A DNA stretch of 64,000 bases from Muricea muricata (GCA_963855995.1 OY979730.1:2356501-2420500); one strand, 5' to 3'; shown: positions 33,202 through 47,000, counted from the first letter of the stretch. Notes: generated by a model not told the origin, from the letters alone. Numbers and translations are program-made.

Positions 33202-35505
33202 TTAGATGCCTGAGACACAACGACTCTGTTTCCTCTGTTGGAATGAGAAGGAAGAAAGGAAATAAAATGATCAACAGGGAAGTTTATAAAGACGAATACG
33301 AATACTTGCTGGGATGTTTACAAAACAAAATTCGGAATGAAATAGAGAAATACTGGACGATCTTACAGACCAATTGAAAAACGAAATTACAAAGTAATGT
33401 TATGAAAGAGGGGCTATACCTTCTGAACTGCTCGTTTCGACTTTCTCCTTCGAGATAAGATTGGTCTTCTTAATACTGTGGCACTCTCTGGGATCTCAGC
33501 ACTAGAGAAATAATCCTGTTTATTAGCAAATCTATTGTGAAGAAATTCACATGAATAACTTCTTCGCATGTACATGAATCCGTATCAGATACACAAAATG
33601 TCGACACTCAGAACAAGAAAACCATACCATATGCTTTCGTTTTTCGACTCGACAATCTTGGTACATTCTAGAAAAGAGTGCAACTCATTAGACTTTGCTT
33701 GAAACGTCGAATTCTGTTTATATCATTTCAGGTAGTGAAAGATCCTATGTTTTTGTGTGTTTTTGACAGCCAACTACAAGCCCTGGCAACGTTAGTTCAC
33801 GATATAACTTAAACGAAATTGAGAGGAGGTTAAGAAAAAGCAAAACATGGAAAAAGCACAACAATGCTCTCACCAAAATGTTTGACAGCCATCGAGTTAC
33901 GTAGTTTGTTGTGTCTACGCTCCAGATCATTGCCAGTAAAATTTTTATTCCCATCTAATTGCTCTTGACTTTCCACTCTCACATTGGCAGCATTTTCACG
34001 TAGCTTCTTCAGAACACCTGGTTTCTGTCGTTCAAGACACGTTGAGGAAATGTGGTCGCTAAAATGCGTTGAGAACAGCTCGAAGTCAGTTTTCTATTGA
34101 GCAAAAGAGCTAGAAGACACTTTCCCAACTGAATGATGAAAACTTTTTAACTTCTAACATTTTTTTTTCAAGTATGCAAAGCAGTACTTACGCTTTATCT
34201 GTTCGCTCGGTTTTGGAGTTTTGTGGATTGATAACGGGGTTTGAAAGAAGTAGTAAGGGTGTCTAGAAAAAAGTTAAAATCAACTATTTTGAACCACCTT
34301 TGTTCTCAACCACAAGTATCCGGGGCCGGCTGTTGCAACCCTGAGCTAATGTAAAATTCAAAATAAATTTTCCAGCAGTTTTTTTTATGATTTTTCCCAG
34401 CAGTTGAAATTTTTATGATTTTTGTGATTTCTTTGTTTACCGTTTTAGCCATGTCAAGACGTTTCCTGCCTTGTTCTTTCGCCTTCGGATTAATCTAGAA
34501 GAAATACATTGAAGCATGTGATTGGTTCATTACCTCCTAAGGAGATGTCTGATTGGTTCACTATCGTTCATGGTGACGCCAGACTAGTTCATTGTGTTGC
34601 ACAGTAATACCGTTCACAATCGATGGATTGGTTGCCAATGACATATCATACAAGTAAGCTGAGTTACTTGTGTATTCCTCTCTGGGTTGGACGCAAGACC
34701 AGAAGAACTAAAGCATTTCTTTTCCGGTGAGTAGCGACTGAATAACCATTGCTTAGCTGTGACGCCTTTGAAAACAAAATCATCACATACGACGTTATAG
34801 ATTTCAGTGGAGGCACACTCTAAATCGGGGCACAGTCACCAAAGAGAACTAAATGTTCATAGCATGTCTGGCATTGTGTTTTGGAGCTAAAATGTGTAAC
34901 TTTATGCCATTTGATCACTCCAGTACAGCATAAGCATCAAGATTTACTGCGCATTATAGCCTGCTTCAGTGAAACCCAAACCATAAGTTGTTGTAGCCAT
35001 AAACCTGGACACATTTTTGTAGAAAAACCACACAAGCAGCAGGAATAAGATTCGAATAGGCCTTAAAACTACTTCTTTTGAAGGCTGTATTTTGCAGGAA
35101 ATGTAAGGGGAGGTAAGGCGTTACTATGATCTCTTCAAGTCGACAAAGAGTAGAAATAATATTTCTACCTGTCCAGTAATAAGAAATATCATTAAACAAT
35201 AAACACTGATATTTGATAATGTAGACATTTATTTGAGGAGGTGCGAAAATTCTTGGGGGAGGTGCTAAAAATTTCAGTAGAGGTGTGAAGTGGTCCCAGG
35301 GGAGGTGCGCACCTCCCCCAAAAATCCAGCCTCGATTTTTTTTTATGAATCGGATAGTCTCACCTTGTGTATTTGTACACTTTGCCCATCTTGGTTCTTT
35401 CAGTTTCCCGCAGGGTCGCTTGTAGCTTGGACAAAAACATCGCCGTTGGTCAGCGTGACTTTACTAGCTAGAACAGCGCGATTAGCGGGCGATGCAGTTG
35501 TGCAA
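33202..35505 (-). pseudogene. Duplicated 3' tail exons of AGBL5
   Basis: Exon-like segments match those under the functional gene one for one: 35364-35505, 34441-34494, 34192-34262, 33874-34058, 33628-33713, 33420-33501, 33202-33234. Splice sites are conserved, but the first has an in-frame TGA (GGA AAC TGA). The upstream catalytic exons are missing: only a fragment of the large exon remains at 37318-37607, beyond the repeat array. It cannot encode a deglutamylase. Confidence 0.65.
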
Positions 35506-35602
35506 CTAAAGGAAAACTTGGCGATGTTTAGTTCCATTTCACAGAATAAACATCGTGGGATAATTCTGATCATCTTCAGGCATCAATGGGTTGACCATGT
35601 GG

Positions 35603-37316
35603 TTTACTAACGTTGTAGCATAGTTTTACTACTACTACTGCAGCTTAGGTTTACTACTACTACTACTACTGCAGCTTAGGTTTACTACTACTACTACTAC
35701 TGCAGCTTAGGTTTACTACTACTACTACTACTGCAGCTTAGGTTTACTACTACTACTACTACTACTGCAGCTTAGGTTTACTACTACTACTGCAGCTTAG
35801 GTTTACTACTACTACTACTGCAGCTTAGGTTTACTACTGCTACTACTGTAGCTTAGGTTTACTACTATTACTATTGTTGCTTAGGTTTATTACTACTACT
35901 GTAGCTTAGGTTTACTACTACTACTATTGTTGCTTAGGTTTATTACTACTACTGTAGCTTAGGTTTACTACTGCTACTGTAGCTTAGGTTTACTACTGCT
36001 ACTGTAGCTTAGGTTTACTACTACTACTGTAGCTTAGGTTTACTACTGCTACTACTGTAGCTTAGGTTTACTACTATTACTATTGTTGCTTAGGTTTATT
36101 ACTACTACTGTAGCTTAGGTTTACTACTACTACTATTGTTGCTTAGGTTTATTACTACTACTGTAGCTTAGGTTTACTACTGCTACTACTACTACTGTTG
36201 CTTAGGTTTACTACTATTACTGTTGCTTAGGTTTACTGCTACTACTACTACTGTAGCTTAGGTTTACTACTACTACTGTAGCTTAGGTTTACTACTACTA
36301 CTGTAGCTTAGGTTTACTACTACTACTGTAGCTTAGGTTTACTACTACTACTGTAGCTTAGGTTTACTACTACTACTACTACTACTGTTGCTTAGGTTTA
36401 CTACTATTACTGTTGCTTAGGTTTACTACTATTACTGTTGCTTAGGTTTACTACTACTACTACTACTGTTGCTTAGGTTTACTACTACTACTGTAGCTTA
36501 GGTTTACTACTACTACTGTAGCTTAGGTTTACTACTACTACTGTAGCTTAGGTTTACTACTACTACTGTAGCTTAGGTTTACTACTACTACTGTAGCTTA
36601 GGTTTACTACTACTACTACTACTGTTGCTTAGGTTTACTACTACTACTGTAGCTTAGGTTTACTACTACTACTGTAGCTTAGGTTTACTACTACTACTGT
36701 AGCTTAGGTTTACTACTACTACTGTAGCTTAGGTTTACTACTACTACTGTAGCTTAGGTTTACTACTACTACTACTACTACTACTGTTGCTTAGGTTTAC
36801 TATTATTACTGTTGCTTAGGTTTCCTGCTACTGTTGCTTAGGTTTCCTGCTACTGTTGCTTAGGTTTCCTGCTACTGTTGCTTTGGTTTACTGCCACTCT
36901 TGCTTTGGTTTACTGCCACTCTTGCTTTGGTTTACTGCCACTCTTGCTTTGGTTTACTGCCACTCTTGCTTTGGTTTACTGCCACTCTTGCTTTGGTTTA
37001 CTGCCACTCTTGCTTTGGTTTACTGCCACTTTTGCTTAGGTTTACTGCCACTTTTGCTTAGGTTTACTGCCACTTTTGCTTAGGTTTACTGCCACTGTTG
37101 CTTTGGTTTACTGCCACTGTTGCTTTGGTTTACTACCACTGTTGCTTTGTTTTACTACCACTGTTGCTTAAGTTTACTACCACTGTTGCTTAGGTTTACT
37201 ACCACTGTTGCTTTGTTTTACTACCACTGTTGCTTAAGTTTACTACCACTGTTGCTTAGGTTTACTACCACTGTTGCTTAGGTTTACTACCACTGTTGCT
37301 TAGGTTTACTACAACT
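35603..37316. repeat. Variable tandem array of (TAC)n-AGCTTAGG units, 1.7 kb
   Basis: Roughly 70 units of 19-30 bases, each TTTACTAC(TAC)n followed by a TGTAGCTTAGG-type end. The unit type changes along the array: TGCAGCTTAGG at the left, TGTAGCTTAGG and TTGTTGCTTAGG in the middle, TGCCACTCTTGCTTTGG and TACCACTGTTGCTTA at the right. The same array, only about 0.3 kb, is at 43950-44245 in the other duplicate. Confidence 0.95.
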
Positions 37317-37317
37317 G

Positions 37318-37607
37318 TCGACGAAGGATCTGCGTCCGTGCTTAACGCATCCCGTGAAAGCCGCAAGCTTAAGTTTGATACCTTGTCAGTGATGCTCTTA
37401 GAGCTATCGTCTGTTATTTTCACAGACGTTTGACTAGCATTGTTTCTTGTCATGGTTGACTCATCTGCCTCAGCTCGTGCAGAAGTGACTCTATCGTAAT
37501 CCGGCTCTGCAACTGTCTCGGTTGTGGAATATCCATCGCAATTTGATTGCCGCTTTACATTCGATGCGTTTGTACCACACACGCCTTCTTCGAGCTGTTT
37601 GTTGTTT
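37318..37607 (-). pseudogene. Fragment of the AGBL5 large exon
   Basis: Matches 46164-46450 within the insertion of the AGBL5 catalytic exon, with scattered substitutions and an open frame. It is cut off abruptly at both ends, on the left by the tandem array. It marks the junction of the tandem duplication. Confidence 0.85.
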
Positions 37608-37830
37608 CATCAGACGCGACTTTCACCTCATAAATTGTTTCAATTTTCTGCCGACTGACGGGCAAATTTTTTAGTAACTCGTTTTTAATGAATCCAGTTT
37701 CGAATGCAGTCTTAATATCTATCGAGTCCGGGTTTTGTAAAAGCCAGTCGGGTTTTTCTAATGGTAAGTCCGATTGTCTGGTCCGGGTTTTTATCGAGTC
37801 TAGGTTTTCTACCGGGGGGGGGGGGCTCAT
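37608..37830 (-). other. Unrecognised open stretch at the duplication junction
   Basis: Read on the minus strand, this is open and looks protein-like (LEKPDWLLQNP, DIKTAFETGF, NLPVSRQKIETIYEV). It joins directly to the AGBL5 fragment in another frame. I do not recognise a family. It has no counterpart upstream of copy 2 and may be a piece of a transposon or of a distant gene. Confidence 0.3.
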
Positions 37831-37972
37831 GTTCACTCGAATTGACTCATTAGACATTTGCATACATTTACAGGATGTACCACCAATAAGCGTCTTCGGG
37901 AGGCACGTTGACACATTATCACATTACAGTTTATTTTGCATCACGTGCACAGTGGCCAGTACACAGTACAAG

Positions 37973-39820
37973 ATGATCTTCAAACAACGGTTAGCTTTCG
38001 CATTATTTTTGCTGTTATCCATGCTATTTTTCTTGTGTATTGTGTGGACATTTGTAACAGAACAGGACAGGACTACTAAAGTATTGTTTTCGAAATTACA
38101 AGTGCATTTTAAGGCAACGAACCAAGAACTAGACTTCATAAATAACGGAGTGCAAAGTATAATAAATAAAATCAGCCCGACAAAGAGAAATGAAACTTTA
38201 CCAAAATGGATCGAGCGTTTTGCTGCGCCGCACTGGTCAGAATTTAAAACGTGGCGTGGAGTGTTTGTGTTTTTTGTCACCTATCGTTATGCGTATCTCA
38301 AAAAATGCCTCGAATCGATTGCCTTGGCTTCGAAAGATATCGACAAGTCCTCGGTTTGCGTGTTCGCACTAGATAGGACGCCGAAGACAACTGGTCAGGA
38401 AATCAATCAAACATTGGCATTGATCAGAAAGGTGACTTTCTGTAAAGTTGTTGAGTGGAACGTTGAAAAGGAAGCATATGGCATCAAGAAGAAAAATTTT
38501 GTTATGAGGTTAAAAAGACTTTGGTGGTTCGTGTTGGAAAGCGTTTTTAAAGCTACGATATCTGGTAAGCTTGTTAAAGTATTGTATTGTGAAATTCATT
38601 TAATGTTCAATCAATTGCTTGTTGCATAGTTAGCAACTATCTCAGTATTAATTAGCTGAGATTCTTAATGCCAAATGCCTTCAAATAATTGCTATGCATA
38701 TAACAGTTGTGAGATTCGGTAACCTCTGCTTAGTAAAGATCTTCTCTCTGAGAACGATCTGCTCTCTTTCAAACCTACAGGTACGTGTTTCAATGGCTTA
38801 CTATCTGACTACAAACGATTTCTTCTTTGCTCAGCAGAGATCGACTTGTGTCTTAAATCACTGGTTTCGCTTTTCTACTACATGTGTTTATTGTATATCT
38901 TTCCCTCCATTATGTACATAAAGCATCACAAATTTTTACCTAACATAATTCACAACACAACACTACTCTCTAGTGGTAATCAGTAATGATCTACTCTCGC
39001 ATTTACAGGCACATCTTTCAATAGCTTACTGTCTGGTTACAAGAACGATGTCTTGTTCCTCGAGGAGGACGGAGTTCTATCACCAGACTTCGTGAAGGTC
39101 ATGTGGTATATGAGCGAAGTAAAGCGACGTAATGCTCATATCATACAGTTCGCGCTCGGAGGGTGGTCTGGGGAGAATATGATCAACGCACATCCGGAAA
39201 CGTTTGTCGTGCGCACCGCGCGAGCAGTGCGCGGGATCGCGTATGGTATTAACCAATCAACGTGGTTGTATTTTAAAACTCTCGAGAGCCACTATTATGC
39301 CGATCCGCAATCTGACTGGTGTGAATCGATGGGGTTAGTGCTTGGGAAACACAACAACAATACTGGATTTAGAATAGTTGTTCCTACGTTGAGTCGTCTT
39401 TGGCATATAGGTGAGGCTAACGCTAACTCAATAACGCTAACTACCAAGGGTTGGCACTAACCCTGCTTTGCCCTAAGGAAAGAAATAATTTTAAACTTTC
39501 CTACGAAATAGGACGTAATCTTTGCTTTATTTCTAGGTAAGCGCGGTCTGGGGCCTCGAGGCGACTTCAATTTGGAACGTGGAGTAACACTAAAACCGAA
39601 CTGGGAGTACGGGAGTAGATTACTAGACCTGAAACGCGCTCAAGTTAATTTGGGTCTCAGAGATTTAGCAGGATTTCTTTGCGAGAAAAGGCTAGAATTC
39701 TGGTTTCTTAAAGAAACTTTGTGTCCAAACAGTTTCAAAAGGTGGAAAGGAATTGATAGGAATAGAATAATGTGTGTCAAACAGAAGTACATCACAGATC
39801 CTTGTGATGTGTATGTTTAA
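37973..39820 (+). CDS. MGAT2-like: MGAT2-like Golgi N-acetylglucosaminyltransferase, copy 3
   Basis: Exons 37973-38564, 39009-39410 and 39537-39820, phase 1 introns, 425 residues. The start is chosen by alignment with copies 1 and 2, although the frame is open from 37688. The type II anchor spans about residues 6-26; the acidic triplet is Glu216-Glu217-Asp218. It differs from copy 2 by scattered substitutions (for example SFNS for SFNG at the start of exon 2). Intron 1 lacks the minisatellite of copy 2 but keeps the decoy exon fragment. It ends convergent with AGBL5, whose last tail exon starts about 1.2 kb away. Function as for copies 1 and 2. Confidence 0.82.
38781..38835 (+). pseudogene. 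Decoy partial exon 2 in GT copy 3
   Basis: Counterpart of 30872-30925, with the same acceptor-like CCTACAG and FNGLLS start. It was therefore present before the tandem duplication. Copy 1 lacks it. Confidence 0.65.
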
Positions 39821-41047
39821 AGCAGCGAGAAATAACAGAGGTTTCATCATTGTCGTCAAGAGAATTACTGTCCCAGCACCCAGTGGGAATTTTTTATTTG
39901 ATTTTATTCTATACTTGTACTTATGTGCGGCAACTGCCAAATTAGTATCATATAATAATCAGAGTTCATTCTGGCTTTTCATGGGTCGAGAACCATGATT
40001 TATTAGAGGCCAGATTTACAACTGGCGCCATTTCAGTGACAAACCAATCGCAGCCATTTCAGAATTATGAACAGACAATTGCGTGTTTTGTATAGATCAT
40101 GATCACGATCACGTCAAATGACTCGTGAAAGTCTTTTGTTCGCACTACGAAGCTTATTATGGCCAGCATTTTCCGCTTTTTTACTGTACAAAACAAGTAG
40201 ATAACATTTCGCCGTTGTCTGTTCAATTATAGATACACAGTAGACGTCATAATGCGGTAAAAACATCACTGATCACTTTTCTTACCACGTTATGAAGTCA
40301 TACCGTGTATCTATAACTGAACCGACAACGGCAAATGTTATCTATTTGTCAAATATTTCATGTTTTGATTAACTGAGTGGAGTTGGTTGGTCAGAACCAA
40401 TTGCATGTTAATATTATAGAATTCTAATTCGAAGTGAATGTAGGACCAGCTGTAGAGAATAAATCGTTGAGCGACGACAGAGAATTCTGTAACACCCAGA
40501 TTATATCACATTTACCACAACGAGAAAATATTCTCCCATAAAAACATGGTCACATTGAAAAACTAAAACACAAGTAATTTTTCTAAAATATACATTTATT
40601 GCACTCTTTAAATTTTACATTTTTTTAACGTCACGTCACTAAAAATATATAGATAGGCGTTTGATATACCTAAACTTTTAAACTTTCCCTTTCAAGTTTT
40701 GCTTCATTGCAGCCTTTTTTATTTCTTGCAAATAATGCTGTCTTGTTTTTGTCCATATCTCGATAAATCGAGACTCGATTCCACATAACGAAGATTGAAC
40801 AGCCACGTGTGTAAGGAAATGTAGTTGAAAAACACACAATGGATCTAATGGTCAACTGCGTTTGTATTCGAGCCACACACCAGCCAGGACACAACACACA
40901 CACACACAAGAATCCAACACACATAATCACATACTGATTTGAGATGGATTGTTGATTGGTACGTTGGGATGTTGTACGGATTTTACATCCACGAGATCAC
41001 CTGTTATCTTTCTTGAATCCTGGTTAATGACAGAAAAATGTCGAAAT

Positions 41048-44000
41048 TTAGATGCTTGAGGCACAACGACTTTGTTTCCTCTGTTGGAACATAGACAATC
41101 AACAGAATGGACTGGAAACGCAAGCTAAAGTATCAATGTTGCTGACGCGACATCCGTGATACGGCTTGACATGCTGTACTTTGGAACCCTGTAACTTCAC
41201 TTTAAATATACTTCAGGACTTTCTATTTACATATTTTAAACAAGAACGGCAATCTCTAGGGAACTATCGACTTTTAAAATTCTTTATGGATATAACAAAG
41301 CTAAAACCCAACGCTGAATGTTTGCATTCTTTTTGACTGCAGAAATGTCGCCATTGTTGTTGTTGAAAAAGGTTTACGGAAACATTAAATGGTGATTTTC
41401 CGCCTCGTTTATCTCTCTGAAAAGTTTTAAAAGTCGATAGTTCCATTCACATTTCTGTTCTTGTTTAAAATATGTAAATACGAAGTCCTGAAATGTATTT
41501 AAAGGGAAGTTACAGGGTTCCAAAGTAAAGCGTATCACGGATGTCGCGTAAACTTTAGCTTGCGTTTCCAGTCCATTCCTTAGATTGTCTATGGTTGGAA
41601 TGAGAAGGAAGAAAGGAAATAAAATGATCAACAGAGAAGTTTATAAAGACAAATAGGAATACTTGCTGGGATGTTTACAAAACAAAACTTGGAATGAAAT
41701 AGAGAAATACTGGACGATCTTACAGACCAATCGAAAAAAGAAATTACAAAGAAATGTTATGCAAGAGGGGCTATACCTTCTGAACTGCTCGTTTTGACTT
41801 TCTCCTTCGAGATAGTATTGGTCTTCTTAATACTGTGCCACTCTTTGGGATCTCAGCACTAAAGCAATAATTCTGTTTATTAGCAAAGCTGTTGTAAACA
41901 AATTCGGATAAATAATATCTTCGCATGTGCAAGAATCCGTATCAGATACACAAAATGTCGACACTCAGAACAAGCAAATCCATACCATATGCTTTCCTTT
42001 TTCGACTCGACACTCTTGGTACATTCTACAAAAGAGTGCAACTCATTAGACTTTGCTTGAAACGTCGAATTCTGTATATATCATTTCAGTTAGTGAAAGA
42101 TCCTATGCTTTTGTGTGCTTTTGACAGGCAACTACAAGCCCTGGCAACGTTAGTTCGAGATATAGCTTAAACGAACGCAAGACGAGGTTAAGATGAAGTA
42201 TGGAAAAAGCAAAAACAATACTCTAACCAAAATGCTTGACAGCCATCGAGTTACGTAATTTGTTGTGTCTACGCTCTAGATCATTGCCAGTAAAATTTTT
42301 ATTCACATCTAAATGCTCTTGACTTTCCACTCTCACATTGGCAGCATTTTCACGTAGCTTCTTTAGAGCACCTGGTTTCTCTCGTTCAAGACACTTTGAG
42401 GAAATGTGGTCGCTAAAATGCGTTGAGAACAGCTCGAAGTCAGTTTCCTATTGAGCAAAAGAGCTAGAAGACGCTGAATGACGAAAACTTTTTAACTTCT
42501 AACATTTTTTTTTCATGTATGCAAAGCAGTACTTACGCTTTATCTGTTCGCTCGGTTTTGGAGTTTTGTGGATTGATAGCGGGGTTTGAAAGAAGTAGTA
42601 AGGGTGTCTAGAAAAAAGTTAAAATCAACTATTTTGAACCATCTTCGTTCACAAGTACAGGTATCCGGGGCCGGCTGTTGCAACTCTGAGCTGAGCTAAT
42701 GTAAAATTCAAAATAAATTTTCCAGCAGTTTTTTTCATGATTTTTCCCAGCAGTTGAAATTTTTATGATTTTTGTGATTTCTTTGTTTACCGTTTTAGCC
42801 ATGTCAAGACGTTTCCTGCCTTGTTCTTTCGCCTTCGGATTAATCTAGAAGAAATACATTGAAGCATGTGATTGGTCCATTACCTCCTATGGAGATGTCT
42901 GATTGGTTCACTATCGTTCATGGTGACACCCGACTAGTTCATTGTGTTGCACAGTAATACCGTTCACAATCGATGGATTGGTTGCCAATGACATATCATA
43001 CAAGTAAGCTGAGTTACCTGTGTATTCCTTACTGGGTTGGACGCAAGACCAGAGGAACTAAAGCATTTCTTTTCCGGTGAGTAGCGACTGAATAACCATT
43101 GCTTAGCTGTGACGCCTTTGAAAACAAAATCATCACATACGACGTTATAGATTTCAGTGGAGGCACACTCTTAATCGGGGTACCGTCACCACAGAGAACT
43201 AAATGTTCATAGCATGTCTGGCATTATGTTTTGGAGCTAAAACGTGTAATTTTATGCCATTTGATCACTCCAGCACAGCATAAGCATCAAGATTTACTGC
43301 GCATAATAGCCTGCTTCAGTGAAACCCAAACCATAAGTTGTTGTAGCCATAAACCTGGACACATTTTTGTAGAAAAACCAGACAAGCAGCAGGAATAAGA
43401 TTCGAATAGGCCTTAAAACTACTTCTTTTGAAGACTGTATTTTGCAGGAAATGTAAGGAGAGGTAAGGCGTTACTATGATCTCTTCAAGTCGACAAAGAG
43501 TAGAAATAAAATTTTTACCTGTCCAGTAATAAGAAATATCATTAAACAATAAACACTGATATTTGATAATGTAGACATTTATTTGAGGAGGTGCGAAAAT
43601 TCTTGGGGGAGGTGCTAAAAATTTCAGTAGAGGTGTGAAGTGGTCCCAGGGGAGGTGCGCACCTCCCCCAAAAATCCAGCCTCGATTTTTTTTATGAATC
43701 GGATAGTCTCACCTTGTGTATTTGTAACACTTTGCCCATCTGGGTTCTTGCCGTTTCCCGCAGGGTCGCTTGTAGCTTGGACAAAAACATCGCCGTTGGT
43801 CAGCGTGACTTTGCCAGCTAGAACAGTGCGATTAGTGGGCGATGCAGTTGTGCAACTAAAGGAAAAACTTGGCGATGTTTAGTTCCATTTCATAGAATAA
43901 ACTACGTGGGATAATTCTGATCATCTTCAGGCATCAATGGGTTGACCATGTGGTTTACTACCGTTGTAGCTTAGGTTTACTACTACTACTGTAGCTTAGG

Positions 44001-47000
44001 TTTACTACCACTGCTGTAGCTTAGGTTTACTACCACTGCTGTAGCTTAGGTTTACTACTACTGCTGTAGCTTAGGTTTACTACTACTACTGTAGCTTAGG
44101 TTTACTACTACTGCTGTAGCTTAGGTTTACTACTACTACTGTAGCTTAGGTTTACTACTGCTGCAGCAGCTTAGGTTTACTACTGCTGCAGCAGCTTAGG
44201 TTTACTACTGCTGCTGTAGCTTAGGTTCACTACTACTGCTGTAACTTTAATTTACCGTTATTTTACATTTTACTAGCTCATATTCCATACTTATATTCGC
44301 TCAATGCATTACCTTGCTGTTCTTGCAAGTGTTGTTTTTGTCCTCTTGGCCACAAATGAGGTGCTCTTGCTACTTCGTATCGTTCGATAAACGCAGTTCT
44401 TCACACCATCCAAACAGTTATGTTCTGACATTGGTAATCTTGACCAAGGATTAGCATTCACCATGTCTAAGGCTGAAATGGCTACGGCACGACCCACCTG
44501 ACGGTAAATTTAAGCTGTAATTTTAGATTAAGCAAAAGAATTCGAGGTTTTGTTGCGAAATAGATCGGACCAGCAAGCCTCTTTGACTTGGTTCGTGGGG
44601 CCGATCTTCATTTCGCACTCGCGACACTTGTGTGAAAAGGAATAGTCAACGCCCTCTCGAAATTCGTGGGTTTTCCCCGCGTACTGTGGCTCCTTCCGCA
44701 CAAAAGATCGCGAACTGGCCAGAGCAGCAGTCGACATGCTTCAGTTTACGCAGTAGTCAGTGAAATTGATTTTTACGTTAACAAAAACTGTCATCTTCAT
44801 ACCAAGTGAAGCTCTCTGACTTCTTTCACTTGGTTTCCTCCTCCCCCCCCCCAGCAGACATCTCTACACCTACTTGAGCATACTTACCTCTTCGTATATT
44901 TCAGGTGTATAACGTGGTGGGAATCCGGGGGGTGGTGGCGGCGTTGCACGACCTCCATCACATGTTGCAGGTGGAAGTGCGTTTGTACTTCGACCACTGT
45001 TGTAGTTGCATTCTAACGTATAGCTATACGAGTAAAACAAGAGCACAAAGACGTGTTGCGTTAAATATGATGGAAGAACTCTCGGTACTATATATTATTA
45101 ATCAACTTCAGCCTCAATCTGTTTTCTACTCTTCTGGCTCTGCTCCTAGTTACAGGGACTTTAATATAATAATACTGCATTGGAGTTGCTCGTGCTATGA
45201 CGGTATTGTGGACACTTTATGCTCCCAACGTTCTTGCAGTGAGATACTGTTTCTGTTTATTATCATTGTATCATGTATATTGACTTGTACTTCGTACCGA
45301 TTTATGAGAAAAACCTCAACTAGAAGCGAGAATAAACTGCACCTTTCAAGACAAAAAGCATCACTATATTGCACAAACATTCTACGTTTTTGTTCGTAGG
45401 GAAACGTTGTTCTCGCCCCGTAACGTACTCTCTCTGTTACGAACATTAAATGAGCCCCTTCCCCTTGACGTCCGCTATACCGAAAGTTGACTCAACTCGT
45501 TAGAAAACGCTTAACTCACCAGTAAGGTAAACCAGTCATTTTATACGCAGCAACACGACCGCTGCCCTCTTTAGACATACCGTCGCGTTTATCACGACTG
45601 TACATGTTCTTTTCAGTGAAGTTACACGCGGCGAAATCAAAATGACTGGAGTTTATAGAGATCAGTTTCGGAAACAACATACATTGCACGTAACTCTCTT
45701 CATCTTCAAAATAATTGCCGTACATGAAGCAGCCTCGTTTCGATGCGTGACCATGCAGATCCACATAAAACGCCAACTTAGTGTCAGTTACCCCTAACGC
45801 TCCCTCATTGACCTTGTCCACACCACTTGTAACCTCCTGATTCCCAAGGGGGGTTTCTTGGATCGTTGTGTGTGGGTTAGCACCTTTCTGAGAGGGATTT
45901 AATGCGCCTTCTTTACACTCTCTAGCAGGCGTGGCTGCACTTGATTCCATTTTAAGAACAAGTGTATCTTTCGATATTTCTTCATCAGTAGCTAGACCAT
46001 TCCTAGCATCATCCGCTTGACTAATGCCATTCGTGGAGTCAGCTGAGCATGGTATACAATCCGATTCATTTGTCAACTGAGATACACTGTAATTGCTACC
46101 GCCGTGCAGCCCATTCGATGCTACTTGTTCTTGGGCTTTCACGACAGAGTCAGAGGCCTTTAAGTTCGACGAAGGATCTGCATCCGTGTTTAACACATCC
46201 CGTGAAAGCCGCAAGCTTAAGTTTGATACCTTGTCAGTGATGCTCTTAGAGCTATCGCCTGTTATCTTCACAGACGTTTGACTGGCAGTGTTTCTTGTCA
46301 TGGTTGACTCATCTACCTCAGCTCTTTCAGAAGTAACTCTATCGCAATCCGGCTCTGCAACTGTCTCGGTCGCGGAATAGCCATCGCAATTTGATTGCCG
46401 CTTTACATTCGATGCGTTTGTACTACACGCGCCTTCTTCGAGCTGTTTCTTGTTTGGCAAGTCTAATAATCTGCACATATTATTTGGGAATGCGTTGTCT
46501 TTACCAGGTAAGGTTGCCTTATCTGATCCAGCACAGTTATTGTGAACGGAAGTGTTGTCCGTAATACAGTCACTGGTTTTAGCATTATCACAAGCTGAGT
46601 CGCTGCCTTCAGAACTTTCTATCCTGTTCATAATACAAGCTTCACCCTTGCTGTCTGCTACAAGATCACTAACTGATAATCCTTTCTGCAACCCAGGCTC
46701 TAAGCGTTTCCTTGTGTGTTCGGCTGCACTACAATTCTCCGTTTTGGTGTTTGGCCCATTGGTCGAAGTGCTGCTAACGTTCTTGTTGTTGTAGTCTGCT
46801 TCAATTTCCAAACTTTTTTTAACCTTGCTTTCACAGCCGGTTGTCACCGCGTCTGTGCAGTTACCTTGTACTGATATTCCAGCCGATGATCTCTGGTTCT
46901 CCACATTTTGTTTCTCCTGAAAGCTCAATGCACTACCTTGAGAGGGAACGTCTTTACCTGCATATGGGCACAGGTCATCAGGATTTTTTGAGTTCAAAGG

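Noticed and set aside
35603-37316. Possible CRISPR-like array
   Set aside because: Units vary in length by (TAC)n, there are no constant repeats with unique spacers, and the context is an animal intron.
37265-37582. Separate small gene
   Set aside because: It is a copy of part of the AGBL5 large exon read into the tandem array, without start, splice or stop context.
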